A DNA stretch of 64,000 bases from Rhodomicrobium vannielii ATCC 17100 (GTDB lineage Bacteria; Pseudomonadota; Alphaproteobacteria; Rhizobiales; Rhodomicrobiaceae): the NCBI RefSeq assembly GCF_000166055.1, contig NC_014664.1, forward strand, positions 2,883,501-2,947,500, in the 5' to 3' direction. The notes under the pieces were generated by a model, which did not search any database, was not told the origin of the DNA, and saw nothing but the letters and a program-made list of their open reading frames with translations. A program made the translations under genes and the position numbers. Of this stretch, positions 46,543-56,620 are shown piece after piece. Each line of letters opens with the position of its first letter. Within the stretch, counting starts at the first letter, position 1.

Positions 46543-49500
46543 CTAGACCATAGACTTACCACTTTCGCGGGAACCGACGCCGCCAACGCGCGCGTTGTTT
46601 TCCAACGCAAGAACGACGGTTTCACCGGGTGGTGCGAACGGCGCGGCCACTTCATCGCCATAGCTGCGCCGAACGCCCGCGAGGTGCCGTATCAGGAGGT
46701 CGAGATATAGGCCCGGCCCACCGGAGTAAATCCGCCAGCCAGCCTCCACCGCGATGTCGCCCGCGCGCACGCGTTCCCACTCCGCGCTCGCCTCATAGCG
46801 GTCGGAGAATGCCGCATCGCTGCTGCTCGCATAACAGTTCCGCTGACGAAGCGCCGCGTTACCGAGATTTTCCGCCACCGTAACGGGATTGACGACGCGC
46901 AAGCCCCACCAGAAAGCCTCATCCTCGCCCATGAGCGCCATCGCCTCGCACCAGCGGAGATGCGCGTGAATGTACATCTGGCCCACCTCGCGCCCGAAGA
47001 ACGGCGACGACTCCGCGCGCCGGAAGATGCGCTCCTCGCCGCCATAATAAGGGAGCGGCTTGTCCATGAGGCGCACGCCATCGGGGAAGTTGAGATGCTC
47101 GCGGATCACGTCCAGATGGTGGCGCGCCTGCTCGCATGTGAAGAGGCCGCCCGCGATCGCGCAATTCATCGGGATAAGCGAATAGGAGACGCCGGTTTTC
47201 TTGTCGCTCGGGTGAAGCAGAAGCTCGGGCTCCGTGTCCGCTCCGTTGAAGATCGCATAGCCCGCCACGACGCCATCGCGGATGAGCCAGCGGTTGAAGT
47301 CCGCGCGGATCGCGCCTGCGAGTGCACCAAGCCGCGCCGCCTGTTCGCCTTCGCCCGCGCGCGCCGAAAGATCGGCATACCGGGAAACCTGCTGATACAG
47401 AAGCGCCGCCGTCCAACTGCTCGCCATGCGCTCGGCGAGCGAGGCGTCGGCGGGCTGAAGCGTGTCGTTCCAGTCGCCCTCGCCATAACGCGGCAGATGC
47501 GTGCCGGGCAGGAAGCGCGCCTCGATCTCGGCAAGCTCAGCCGCGAGATGATCGGCCACGCTCGACGGCGCGGCATCGGCCTCGCGCCACGCGACCGGCT
47601 CCGAGAGGAACGCGAAGTCCTGCGTCGCCTCGACGTAATCGCAAACGGCCTTGAGCGGCCACACGATCACGTCGCCATGGCTCGGCACGCCCGCAATCCA
47701 TGCATAGCGGTCGAACATGAACCATTGCGGCCAATCGCTATCGGCCTTGCTCTGGCGCGCGATGACGCGGCGTAGCACCTCTTTCGCCGTATCGTCGTGA
47801 CGGAAGGCGAGCAGAAATTCCATCGGCCCCTGGCAAACGTCGCGCGTGCCCCATGCCGCACCCGAATATTGTTCGAGGCCGTGCGGCGCGGTGAGGTGAA
47901 TGATCGCGTTATGCACAAGCCACGGCAGCAGCGTGTCGAACGCGGCGATATCGCTGTCGCCCGACTGGAGCCGCGCGCCGCGCGTGGTGCGCGACCAGAA
48001 GGCATCCGCCGAGGCCAGCATCGCGCGGGTTTCGACGCCGCCCGCGTATTTCGCGGCGAGACGTTCCGCTTCCGCCGCATCGGTCATGGAGCCGGTGACA
48101 GCGAAGCGCAGCGCGTTGGTCGGCCTGGTGCGCAGGGCGATGAAGGGGCCGCCCCACGCCGCGCCATCTCTATAAAGAAGCTCGTCGCCGCCGATGGCCT
48201 CGATGGCTTCGGGCGTGCTCGTGGTGAGGTGATAGACCGCGTCCGGGTATTGCTGGCCCCAGAGTGACTCCGGGTCGGGCTGGAAAGCCGCGCGCTTTGC
48301 GTCGCCGTCGATCTCGACGCGGCCCGCATGCGCGTAATCGAACTCGCCGAGCGTCAGATTGCCGAACACAAGCAGCCGCACCGGCGCGCCCTCGACAAGC
48401 ACCTCGATTTGCAGCGCCGCGTCCTCGCCGGTGGAGGCCGCGCGAACCGTGATTGCGCCGCCGCCGTGCTCGTAAATCCAGCGCGCGTCCGCCAGCCCCA
48501 TCTCGAAGCGCGACGGCAGCGTAAGCAGCCGCCATGCGCCGCCGATCTCGGCCAGCACGCGAACGCCGCTCCACCGCGTGATATTGTACGGGTCGCGCGA
48601 TACGGAAAACAGCTTGTGGAACGAGGTGTTGCCGATGGTGAGTTGCGCCGCGAAAGCGCCATGCATCCACGCGGTTGCCGCGAGCGTCGTCTCTTCCGGC
48701 AAGAGGCTGTCGCCGCTGCGGAGGATCGTGCCGTGGCGGCGTTTAACGAGCCGATCTTTCTCCGCGAGCACGACGTGGCGGCTTCCCGCCCCCTCGCCCT
48801 CGAACCAGGAGAGCAGCCGCCCGCTCCACCATTCCTCATGCTTTCGCGCTTCTTCCTCTCGCGCCACGACTTCGCGGCAGACGAGCGGCGGCGCATCGCG
48901 CAGGATGTCGCGCGGGGGCACGGCAAGCGCTACGTCGCGCGGGAAAAACTCGCCCGCCGCGCCTTCAGCGGAATCGATGCGCGAGAGGTCGGCGTAGCTC
49001 GTCGGGGTGCTATGGTCGGCATCATATACAGCGAAGAAGATCCAACTCGCCGCCTCGCCCGGCTTCAGCGCCGCCTCGCTCGACTGCACGATGGCGCACG
49101 CCGTTTCATATTGGAGGCGCGCGCCGGGCAGGCTCTCGCCAAAGGGCAGATCGAGCGCCGCCGCGTCGCGATACGCCGGGCCGAACAATTGAAGCGCATC
49201 GGTCGCGAAGCTCGCCGCGCCATCGAAGCAGCCATGCGCCACCCACGGATGACGGCCGCCGTCCTGCGTCATGTTCTGGCGGCTCATGATGACCGGGCCG
49301 AAGCGCGGATGCGGCTCAACCGTATGATCGATATATTGCGAGGCGTAGGCTTCGTTGCCCATGACGAAGCCGCGCGCGCCGAGACCGAGATCCTGCACGA
49401 GGATCGTATCGCACGGCGCTTCGCCGCCGCTTGCGTTCGTCACTTCCACGCGCCAAAGCCAGAGCGGCTGCTCGGGATGAAGCCAAAGCGTGACGCGATG

Positions 49501-49815
49501 CGTGAGCCCGTCCGTCTCGCCCGCCCACACGAAGCGGTCTTCGTCCGCGCCGAAAGCGACATGCGCGCCCGGCCCCACGATTTCCAACGTGCGCGGTGCG
49601 GCACCGCCGACGCGCAGCAGGAGCCGCATGATCCCGCCGCCGACCGGCGAGCCGAGCACCTGATTGACGAGGATGCGGCGCGATCCGTCCTCATGTTCGA
49701 TGGCGAACAGGCACCCATTCGGCAGCACGGCAATGCGAAGGCCCGCCGCGTTCGCGATGCGCGCGAGGCCGAGGCCATCTTCACGCGGCGTGCGGAAGCT
49801 TTTCGTTGCGGTCAT
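46543..49815 (-). CDS. GH94-family phosphorylase, 1,2-beta-oligoglucan phosphorylase-like
   Basis: 1090 residues, the long form of GH94. An N-terminal beta-sandwich region precedes the catalytic (alpha/alpha)6 barrel. SGAAWGTRDVCQGPMEFLLA is a strong GH94 motif, and YGEGDWNDTLQPAD (GDWND at about 780-784) holds the expected general-acid aspartate. Length and motifs fit enzymes that phosphorolyse beta-1,2-linked glucans to glucose 1-phosphate, but cellobiose/laminaribiose-type specificity cannot be excluded by eye. It starts 3 nt after the GH15 stop and is cytosolic. Confidence 0.85.
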   Translation of the reverse strand: MTATKSFRTPREDGLGLARIANAAGLRIAVLPNGCLFAIEHEDGSRRILVNQVLGSPVGGGIMRLLLRVGGAAPRTLEIVGPGAHVAFGADEDRFVWAGETDGLTHRVTLWLHPEQPLWLWRVEVTNASGGEAPCDTILVQDLGLGARGFVMGNEAYASQYIDHTVEPHPRFGPVIMSRQNMTQDGGRHPWVAHGCFDGAASFATDALQLFGPAYRDAAALDLPFGESLPGARLQYETACAIVQSSEAALKPGEAASWIFFAVYDADHSTPTSYADLSRIDSAEGAAGEFFPRDVALAVPPRDILRDAPPLVCREVVAREEEARKHEEWWSGRLLSWFEGEGAGSRHVVLAEKDRLVKRRHGTILRSGDSLLPEETTLAATAWMHGAFAAQLTIGNTSFHKLFSVSRDPYNITRWSGVRVLAEIGGAWRLLTLPSRFEMGLADARWIYEHGGGAITVRAASTGEDAALQIEVLVEGAPVRLLVFGNLTLGEFDYAHAGRVEIDGDAKRAAFQPDPESLWGQQYPDAVYHLTTSTPEAIEAIGGDELLYRDGAAWGGPFIALRTRPTNALRFAVTGSMTDAAEAERLAAKYAGGVETRAMLASADAFWSRTTRGARLQSGDSDIAAFDTLLPWLVHNAIIHLTAPHGLEQYSGAAWGTRDVCQGPMEFLLAFRHDDTAKEVLRRVIARQSKADSDWPQWFMFDRYAWIAGVPSHGDVIVWPLKAVCDYVEATQDFAFLSEPVAWREADAAPSSVADHLAAELAEIEARFLPGTHLPRYGEGDWNDTLQPADASLAERMASSWTAALLYQQVSRYADLSARAGEGEQAARLGALAGAIRADFNRWLIRDGVVAGYAIFNGADTEPELLLHPSDKKTGVSYSLIPMNCAIAGGLFTCEQARHHLDVIREHLNFPDGVRLMDKPLPYYGGEERIFRRAESSPFFGREVGQMYIHAHLRWCEAMALMGEDEAFWWGLRVVNPVTVAENLGNAALRQRNCYASSSDAAFSDRYEASAEWERVRAGDIAVEAGWRIYSGGPGLYLDLLIRHLAGVRRSYGDEVAAPFAPPGETVVLALENNARVGGVGSRESGKSMV

Positions 49816-49818
49816 AAT

Positions 49819-51132
49819 TCAGGCTCCAGCTTGTGAAAGCGCAGCTTCACGCGCCGCCCACGCGCTGATGAAACCCGCATAGCTCCATGTAAGGTCTTCG
49901 GCGGATGTCGGCTCGCCGGTGGTCTGGTCGAATTGTTCGGAGAGGTCGCCCGAAGCAGGGACGAACTGGCGCACGCGAGCGAGGATCGCGTCACCGCCAG
50001 CGATGTATTCCTCGCGCTCGTTGGGTACGGCGACCGCCAGCCGGTAATGATACTCCGCCGCCGCGAAGGTGCTGATATACCACGCGCCGCCGCTGATATA
50101 GGTGTCGCCCTTATAGCGGCCGAACATGATGCCGGATGAGCGCCCCGCGTTGATCGCGTAAGTGTCGCGGAACATCGCCTGCTGCCAGAGAAAGGTTGTC
50201 CGCACGCGCGGATCGGCCACGCTGTGCGCGCCACTTTCGAGACCGGCATGGACCACGCCGAGGATCAGCGAGAAGTCGAGCGCCTTTTCGTCCGCATTTT
50301 CCCCGCCCGGAAGGCGACTGCGGAGAAGGCCCCGGCTTTCGTCCCAGTAGCGCTCAAGCAGATCAGCAAGCTCGTCGCGCCGCGCACCAAGCTCGGCCGC
50401 GAAGGCCGCTTCGCCGCGCGCTTCCGCCCACCGCGCGCCATGACGTAGCGCCGCGTATTGCGCGATCACGGTATTATAATGCTGCGCCCAGTCTTCTTCC
50501 CAGATGTCGTAGCAGGGCGCGCCCGCGTTGCGTGCGGTGTAGGCGAGGTCGCCGCGAATGAGCGCGTCCGCCGCAGCGCTGCCGATGCCGTCGTCGGCGA
50601 AGCGCAGGCAGGTGAGCGCGCGGAGAGCCGGGCCATCGTTCTGCGGGCGGTGCCAGTCGAAATAGTCGATGGTGCCGTCCGCGTTGAAGCGCACGTCGCC
50701 CGGCACGCGGTCGCCTTGCACGGCGGAAAGCTCCTCGTTCGGACGGATGTATTTCAGATGGTCGGCCCGCGCGCGTTCGCGGAAGCCGCCCGCCGCAACG
50801 AGTGCGCGGCCATCGATGGCGTTAAGGCCGAGGCTGAAATGCACGAAGTCGTGGTAGCGGCGCACCCATGAGTCAGCGTCGATGCCGCGCCGGATAAGCA
50901 AGCGCGTCGCGTCGATGATGAGCGCACTGTCCCGCAGCCAATGAAAGAAATAGTCGAGTTCGGTAGAAGCCGCGCTCGCCAGCACCGATCCCGGCGCGGG
51001 CCGCACCGTCTGGCCGAAGCCCGGTCGCTCCTTCACCAGCGACGTGGCCGAGATCGCATGCGGGATCTTCGCCGCGCAGTGCCGCACAAGCGCATCGCCC
51101 CAGCGTTCGAGCGAGGTTCCCGAAGCCGTCAT
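49819..51132 (-). CDS. Glycoside hydrolase family 15 (glucoamylase-like) enzyme
   Basis: 437 residues, no signal peptide. The (alpha/alpha)6 barrel motifs of GH15 are present: DYFFHWLRDSALI, PCYDIWEEDWAQHYNT (general acid region) and EDLTWSYAGFISAW. Length is typical of a catalytic domain without starch-binding module. It precedes the GH94 gene with a 3-nt gap. It may cut alpha-glucosidic ends, or act on a glucan released by its neighbours. Confidence 0.85.
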   Translation of the reverse strand: MTASGTSLERWGDALVRHCAAKIPHAISATSLVKERPGFGQTVRPAPGSVLASAASTELDYFFHWLRDSALIIDATRLLIRRGIDADSWVRRYHDFVHFSLGLNAIDGRALVAAGGFRERARADHLKYIRPNEELSAVQGDRVPGDVRFNADGTIDYFDWHRPQNDGPALRALTCLRFADDGIGSAAADALIRGDLAYTARNAGAPCYDIWEEDWAQHYNTVIAQYAALRHGARWAEARGEAAFAAELGARRDELADLLERYWDESRGLLRSRLPGGENADEKALDFSLILGVVHAGLESGAHSVADPRVRTTFLWQQAMFRDTYAINAGRSSGIMFGRYKGDTYISGGAWYISTFAAAEYHYRLAVAVPNEREEYIAGGDAILARVRQFVPASGDLSEQFDQTTGEPTSAEDLTWSYAGFISAWAAREAALSQAGA

Positions 51133-51182
51133 CGTCCCATCTCCTTCTCGCGTGAGCCGTCGCGCTTGCCGATTTGCTGTCG

Positions 51183-52451
51183 TCAGGCGACGAGCGGCTC
51201 CGCCGTGAAGCCCAAAACCTCAAGCCCCGGCTTCACTTCCGGGCAACTCATGAACAGCCGCCACAAGAGCCCGCTCCGATAATTCTCGATCATCGCGATG
51301 ATCGGCCCCTGATTGATCGCGAGGTTATCCTCGGCGACCCAGCCGACCGTTTCGTTAAAGGAGTCCGCGAAGCCGAATTGTCCCCAGATGCGCGGGCCGA
51401 GATCGAAATAGAAGTGGCGCAGCGCGGCGAGTGAATGCGCTGGCGTATAGGGCAGGCTCGACAGCGCGGCGGTGGGCGCGATCACGCCCTCGTCCTGATC
51501 CGGCGCGAAGGCGCGGTAGCCCTTGTCGCCCTCGCTCGCGGTCAGGCCCCAGCATTTCGGGCCGTAGCCGGCGAAGCCGTTGGGGTTCGAGACGCAATAG
51601 CTGTAGTTCACCATCGTTTGTGCGTGGTTCTGCTGCCAATAGTCGGCGTAGCGGTCGCGGAGGCCGTTCGGATCGAGGCCGAGGAAGGAGTAATGCGCGA
51701 AGAACAGCGGGCCGCCGAGATCCGGACCGAGCGGCAGGTCTATGCCGTAATAAGTGCGGCCGTTGCGGAACACCTTCCCGCGCGCCCAGCCCTCGTGATA
51801 CGGCCGCGCGTCCACGGGATATGTCGGCGACATGGCGGCGAGCACATAAGTAATGAGGCATTCGTTCCAGCCCTCGATGCGCTGGAAGGCCTGATGCTCC
51901 TTCGTCGGCAGCCAGTGCCAGAGCATGATGTTGTCGTTCTCGACATGCGCCTGCCAGTTGACCGCGCGCCACAGCGCGTCGATCTTCGCCGCGAGAGCGC
52001 GTTCCGACGGATCGCCGTCCTTGAAATACTGGCGCGCGCAAAGCAGGCCCTGCACAAGATAGGCCGTCTCCACCACGTCGGCGCCCGCATTGTCAGACCA
52101 GAGCGAGATTTCGCGGCCCGTATTGCCGTCGATATAATGCGGGAAGACGCCGTTATATTGCTCGGCGGTATCGAGGAAGCCAAGCATCGCGGCCAGCCGC
52201 TCAATGGCCTCGCGGCGCTCGATCCAGCCGCGCTCTGCTGCAACAATGATCGCCATCACGCCGAAGCCCGTTCCGCCGATCGAAATCAGGTCGTTTCCCG
52301 TGGTGCGATCCGGGTTTCCGCGATCGCGCGCAAGCCCGCAATTCGGGTGCGCATAATCCCAGAAATAGCGAAACGTCTGCCGCTGCACGAGGTCCAGCAA
52401 CGCGTCGTCGTCGATCCGTTCAGGCTTCCAAGGCTCGCTATGCACAATCAC
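51183..52451 (-). CDS. Endo-beta-1,2-glucanase-like protein (GH144/glycoamylase family)
   Basis: 422 residues from a GTG start. The family pattern LVQRQTFRYFWDYAHPNCGL then DRTTGNDLISIGGTGFGVMA, with later WGLTASEGDKGYRAFAPDQD, matches Pfam glycoamylase proteins, which include GH144 endo-beta-1,2-glucanases. Most characterised members are secreted, but this one has no signal peptide (MIVHSEPWKPERIDDDALLD). It is first in the minus-strand GH144-GH15-GH94 group. Confidence 0.8.
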   Translation of the reverse strand: MIVHSEPWKPERIDDDALLDLVQRQTFRYFWDYAHPNCGLARDRGNPDRTTGNDLISIGGTGFGVMAIIVAAERGWIERREAIERLAAMLGFLDTAEQYNGVFPHYIDGNTGREISLWSDNAGADVVETAYLVQGLLCARQYFKDGDPSERALAAKIDALWRAVNWQAHVENDNIMLWHWLPTKEHQAFQRIEGWNECLITYVLAAMSPTYPVDARPYHEGWARGKVFRNGRTYYGIDLPLGPDLGGPLFFAHYSFLGLDPNGLRDRYADYWQQNHAQTMVNYSYCVSNPNGFAGYGPKCWGLTASEGDKGYRAFAPDQDEGVIAPTAALSSLPYTPAHSLAALRHFYFDLGPRIWGQFGFADSFNETVGWVAEDNLAINQGPIIAMIENYRSGLLWRLFMSCPEVKPGLEVLGFTAEPLVA

Positions 52452-52564
52452 CTCGCTTTGCGGGCATATTCTCGAGCGGAAGTATCAGCACTTTCGCTCG
52501 TGTTCCAAGCCGGCTCTGGTAACAAATCCTGCCAGGTCGGCGCTATGACGAACATCGCGCGTTT

Positions 52565-54352
52565 TCAGGCGTGTTCGGGCGTCTCCCGCAACTCGCCATT
52601 CTCCAGCCTGAGCGGCATATGCAGCGACGGTGGTGTCGTGCACAAGTCGACTTTCCGCGTGTAGAAGCCGTTCCCCGGATCGAAGCGCCCGACGCTGATG
52701 AGCGCCGTGTCGGCGAGTTCATGCGTGAAAATGGAAGCGGCGAGATTGCGGCTCTCATCGTCGAGTTCGATGATGGATTCGTCCTGGATGATCCACTGCG
52801 GCTTGTAGAGAAGCATGTTGGCGAGCATCAGACGGCGCTGCTCATCAAGCGCAAGCTCCTTATCCCAGCGTCGCTCGACATTCAGATCGGACGCCAGCTT
52901 CCCGAGCCGCACGCGTTCGAGTACCTTGATGGCTTCGACGTCGTCGATTTCCTCGGCCGGACGAGGATAGGCGAGCGCTGTCTTCAGACTTGCGGTCGGC
53001 AGATAAATCTTATCCGGCACGAAGGCGATGCGCTGGCCGGCGGGATAGCTGATCGTCCCCTTGCCCCAGCCCCAGATGCCCGCGAGCGCCTTCACGAACG
53101 TCGTCTTGCCCGATTTCGGCGCGGCCGCAATCAGGATGCGCTCGCCGGGGGCCACCCTCACGAGCGGCTCGCTCAACGTAACGCGGCCACTCGGAGCGTA
53201 AACACACAGCTTTTCGAGCGTGACCGAGTTATCCGCGCTTTGCTCGTAGCGGATGTGCGAGGTCTTGCTGCTCTTCTCTTCGAGCGTTTGCAGCGCCGTC
53301 CGGTAGCCGATGACACGCGCGAGCATGGCGCGCCATTCCGCGATGGTGGGAAAGCGGTCGACATACCACCGAAGCGCCGCCTGAACCTGACCGAAAGCGC
53401 CGACCACCATCATCAGTCCGCCGAGCGAAAGCGAGCCGGAAAAATAACCAGGCGCGGCCAGAAGCAGCGGCGCGAGGAGCGCGAGCCAACCGTAGCTGCC
53501 CGTCACCCAGCCGAGCGCCGCGAGCCGGTTCGCGATCTTCTGCATGATTGTGAGCACGGTATCGACGGGGCGGTGCAGAAGCTCGCGCTCGGCCGCCTCG
53601 CCGTGCACGAGCGCGATCTCCTCAGCCGACTCGTTCACCCGGACGAGGTTGATGCGGAAATCAGCCTCGGCGACGCGAAGATCGGTGTGCGCGGCGATGA
53701 GAGGCCGCCCCACGAGCCATGTGAAAAGCGACCCGATGGCCGCGTATCCGATGGCGGCCCACACCATGTAGCCCGGTATGGTGAACGCGTTGCCTTCGTA
53801 GACAAATACAACCTGCGCGGACAGTCCCCACAGCACACCAACGAAGGCGCCAAGCAAGAGGGTAGACTGGATCAACCCCACGACGAGATCGACTGTGAGT
53901 TCGCAAAGCCGCCGCGTGTCTTCCTGAATGCGCTGGTCCGGGTTGACGCTAATCGCGCCGGTGAGCGGTAGCTGAAACGCGCGACGCGGAGAAAGCCACT
54001 CCTTGAGCAGGTCGAAGGTTACTGCCTTGCGCAGGCGCACCTTGAGGGTTTCGTGCAACCAGGTCTGCGCCACGCCTAGACACAACAGCGTGCTCACGAT
54101 CACCAGGAATATGACGACCTCATTCATGAAGATCGACAAATTGCGCGTGCCGATAGCGTCGTAGATGTTGCCTTGCCACGTGTTGAGACGAATCTGCACA
54201 AGTGCATTTGTTGCAATTACGCCAGTTATTGCGCCACCAAACAACAAAAGACCATTACGCGCCCTTGGACCATCTATAATTTTCCAAAGAGAGCGTACTT
54301 GGCTGTATACACTTTCCTGAGGGGCCGTCTCATTTTGCTTCACGGAAGACAT
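52565..54352 (-). CDS. ABC transporter of the SbmA/BacA-ABCD type, degenerate ATPase domain
   Basis: 595 residues from ATG 54352 (frame to 54430). The N-terminal membrane domain has about five or six helices (FGGAITGVIATNALVQIRLN, VVIFLVIVSTLLCLGVAQTW). The C-terminal nucleotide domain has a Walker A-like AAPKSGKTTFVKALAG and Walker B-like WIIQDES, but the LSGGE-type signature reads LALDEQRR, and the usual switch His in SVGHR is Arg (SVGRFDP). ATP turnover may be impaired or unusual. It diverges from the GH3 gene, so may move glucan-related compounds, which is inference. Confidence 0.8.
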   Translation of the reverse strand: MSSVKQNETAPQESVYSQVRSLWKIIDGPRARNGLLLFGGAITGVIATNALVQIRLNTWQGNIYDAIGTRNLSIFMNEVVIFLVIVSTLLCLGVAQTWLHETLKVRLRKAVTFDLLKEWLSPRRAFQLPLTGAISVNPDQRIQEDTRRLCELTVDLVVGLIQSTLLLGAFVGVLWGLSAQVVFVYEGNAFTIPGYMVWAAIGYAAIGSLFTWLVGRPLIAAHTDLRVAEADFRINLVRVNESAEEIALVHGEAAERELLHRPVDTVLTIMQKIANRLAALGWVTGSYGWLALLAPLLLAAPGYFSGSLSLGGLMMVVGAFGQVQAALRWYVDRFPTIAEWRAMLARVIGYRTALQTLEEKSSKTSHIRYEQSADNSVTLEKLCVYAPSGRVTLSEPLVRVAPGERILIAAAPKSGKTTFVKALAGIWGWGKGTISYPAGQRIAFVPDKIYLPTASLKTALAYPRPAEEIDDVEAIKVLERVRLGKLASDLNVERRWDKELALDEQRRLMLANMLLYKPQWIIQDESIIELDDESRNLAASIFTHELADTALISVGRFDPGNGFYTRKVDLCTTPPSLHMPLRLENGELRETPEHA

Positions 54353-54452
54353 ACTTTCTAACGCGCTAGGGAAGAAGGGGGTTGACCGGCATTGGCGGTC
54401 CTTATAATCCGTAAGTCGAAGATTGACCACCCAAGGGCCAAGGCTGCGTTCG

Positions 54453-56579
54453 ATGATGGAAGACGCTGCACGGATCGAGGGCCTGCTTCAGGCGATGACC
54501 CTTGAAGACAAGGTCGGCCAGCTTGCGATGATAAGGGCCGATTTCGACGCAGCCGGTTCGACGCTTCTTGCGCCGAAGGTTGCCGATATTACGGCAGGTC
54601 GCGCGGGCAGCGTTCTCGATCTGCGCGGCGCGAGCGCGATCCTTGCGGCGCAAAAGGCTGCGGTCGAAGAGTCGCGCCTCAAAATTCCGCTGCTCTTCAC
54701 GCTCGACGTGCTGCACGGCTATCGCACGATCTTTCCCGTTCCGTTGGGCGAAGCGGCAGCGTTCGATCCTGACCTTTGGGAACGCACCGCGCGCGCGGCG
54801 GCCATCGAGGCGGCGGCGGACGGTATCGCGCTGACCTATGCGCCCATGCTTGATGTTGCGCGCGATCCGCGTTGGGGCCGCATCGTGGAAAGCGCAGGCG
54901 AGGACCCGGTTGTGACGGCGCGCTTCGCAGAGGCGAAGGTCAAGGGTTTTCAGACGGACGATCTGGCGCGCGGCGATGCCCTCGCGGCAACGGCGAAGCA
55001 TTTCGCGGGCTATGCCGCTGTCAACGCGGGGCGCGAATATGCCTCCGCCGACTTCTCGCAACGCACCGTCGAAGAGGTGTACCTTCCGCCCTTCGCCGCG
55101 TCGGTTAATGCAGGCGTCGCAGCCATCATGCCCGCCTTCATCGAACTGGCGGGCGTGCCGCTGACCGCGCATCGGGCGCTGTTGACCGGCGTGCTGCGCG
55201 AGCGCCTCGGCTTCGACGGCTTGCTCATCAGCGATTTCTTCGCCGTGGCGGAACTCATCAAGCACGGCGTGGCGGCGGATACAGCGGAGGCGGCGGCGCT
55301 CGCGCTGAACGCGGGCGTCGATATCGACATGGCGAGCGGCACTTACACCGACGGCTTGCCGGAAGCGCTGGCGCGGGGGCTCGTCCGCATCGAGACCATC
55401 GACGCCGCCGTGCGTCGCGTGCTCGCGCTGAAACTTGCGCTCGGGCTTTTCGATAAGCCGTATGCGCGCGGCGAAAATGCGCTTGCGCCCGCAACGGTTG
55501 AGGCGCACCGGGCGCTTGCCCGTGAGGCAGCCCGGAAATCCATCGTGCTTCTGCAAAACAACGGCGTGCTGCCGCTCTCGGCGCAAACAGGCCGCCTCGC
55601 CGTCATCGGGCCGCTGGCCGACGCACCCGGCGAGATGCTCGGGCCTTGGCGTGCGGCGGGCGAAGCTTCGGAGGCGGTGAGTTTCCTCGACGGCGTCAAG
55701 GCGGCGTTTCCGCATACCGTGATCGTGTACGCGAACGGCGCGCACATACCCGCCGCGCTCGAAGCCGCGCGCTCCGCCGATGCCGTGCTCTTGTGCCTCG
55801 GCGAGACCGCCAACATGTCCGGCGAGGCTAACAGCCGCGCGCGCCCTGTCGTCCCCGAAGCGCAGCGCGCCCTCGCCGAAGCGGTTTTCGAACTCGGCAA
55901 GCCGGTTATCGTGACGCTGACCTCGGGCCGACCGCTGGTCGCGCCGTGGCTGTTCGAGAAGGCCGACGCCGTTCTCGCTGCGTGGTTCCTCGGCTCGGAA
56001 GCCGGCAACGCGCTCGGCGACATCCTCAGCGGGGCAGTATCGCCCAGCGGCAAGCTCCCGCTGAGTTGGCCCTTTGATGTGGGCCAAATCCCCATTTATT
56101 ACGGCGAACGCCCGACGGGACGCCCCGCCGATCCCGAAAATCACGACACGAGTAAATATATCGACGCGCCGAACGAACCGAAATTTCCCTTTGGCCACGG
56201 GATCGCGTATACTACGTTCGACTATGGTGAGCCGCGTGCGAGCGTCGAGACGCTGCGCGCCGGTGAAAGCGTCGCGGTGGAAGTCGACATCGCGAATGTC
56301 GGCGGTATGGCGGCCGAAGAAATTGTATATTTGTTTATCCGCGATCCGCTTGCTTCCGTGACGCGACCCCTCCTCGAACTGAAAGCCTTCACCAAGATAA
56401 AAACACTTTCGGGCGAACGCGTTACGGCGCGCTTCGATCTGACGACCGACGATTTTTCATTCCCCGATGCCGACGCCATACGTCGCATTGAACCCGGTGA
56501 AATCGAAATCCTTACAGGCCCGAGCGCTGACGCTGCGTTGTTAACGCGCTGTCGTGTTCGCGTTGTAACAGTCGATTAA
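54453..56579 (+). CDS. Glycoside hydrolase family 3 beta-glucosidase
   Basis: 708 residues from ATG 54453. The N-terminal barrel includes KIPLLFTLDVLHGYRTIFPV and MLDVARDPRWGRIVESAGED. The nucleophile is the Asp in GLLISDFFAV (about residue 261). The alpha/beta sandwich domain (ARKSIVLLQNNGVLPLS) and C-terminal fibronectin-like domain (about 600 onward) are complete. No signal peptide, so it likely hydrolyses oligosaccharides in the cytoplasm. It sits beside beta-1,2-glucan-type enzymes and may take sophorose-like products. Confidence 0.9.
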   Translation: MMEDAARIEGLLQAMTLEDKVGQLAMIRADFDAAGSTLLAPKVADITAGRAGSVLDLRGASAILAAQKAAVEESRLKIPLLFTLDVLHGYRTIFPVPLGEAAAFDPDLWERTARAAAIEAAADGIALTYAPMLDVARDPRWGRIVESAGEDPVVTARFAEAKVKGFQTDDLARGDALAATAKHFAGYAAVNAGREYASADFSQRTVEEVYLPPFAASVNAGVAAIMPAFIELAGVPLTAHRALLTGVLRERLGFDGLLISDFFAVAELIKHGVAADTAEAAALALNAGVDIDMASGTYTDGLPEALARGLVRIETIDAAVRRVLALKLALGLFDKPYARGENALAPATVEAHRALAREAARKSIVLLQNNGVLPLSAQTGRLAVIGPLADAPGEMLGPWRAAGEASEAVSFLDGVKAAFPHTVIVYANGAHIPAALEAARSADAVLLCLGETANMSGEANSRARPVVPEAQRALAEAVFELGKPVIVTLTSGRPLVAPWLFEKADAVLAAWFLGSEAGNALGDILSGAVSPSGKLPLSWPFDVGQIPIYYGERPTGRPADPENHDTSKYIDAPNEPKFPFGHGIAYTTFDYGEPRASVETLRAGESVAVEVDIANVGGMAAEEIVYLFIRDPLASVTRPLLELKAFTKIKTLSGERVTARFDLTTDDFSFPDADAIRRIEPGEIEILTGPSADAALLTRCRVRVVTVD

Positions 56580-56620
56580 CCGGCTCGATCACTTCCCCCC
56601 TCAATTGGATGGTACGATAC

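Noticed and set aside
48328-49836. A 502-codon plus-strand open frame opposite the GH94 gene
   Set aside because: Shadow of a conserved GH94 protein; no motif, skewed composition.
54402-56198. A 598-codon minus-strand open frame opposite the GH3 gene
   Set aside because: Shadow of the GH3 coding sequence; the conserved catalytic motifs are on the plus strand.
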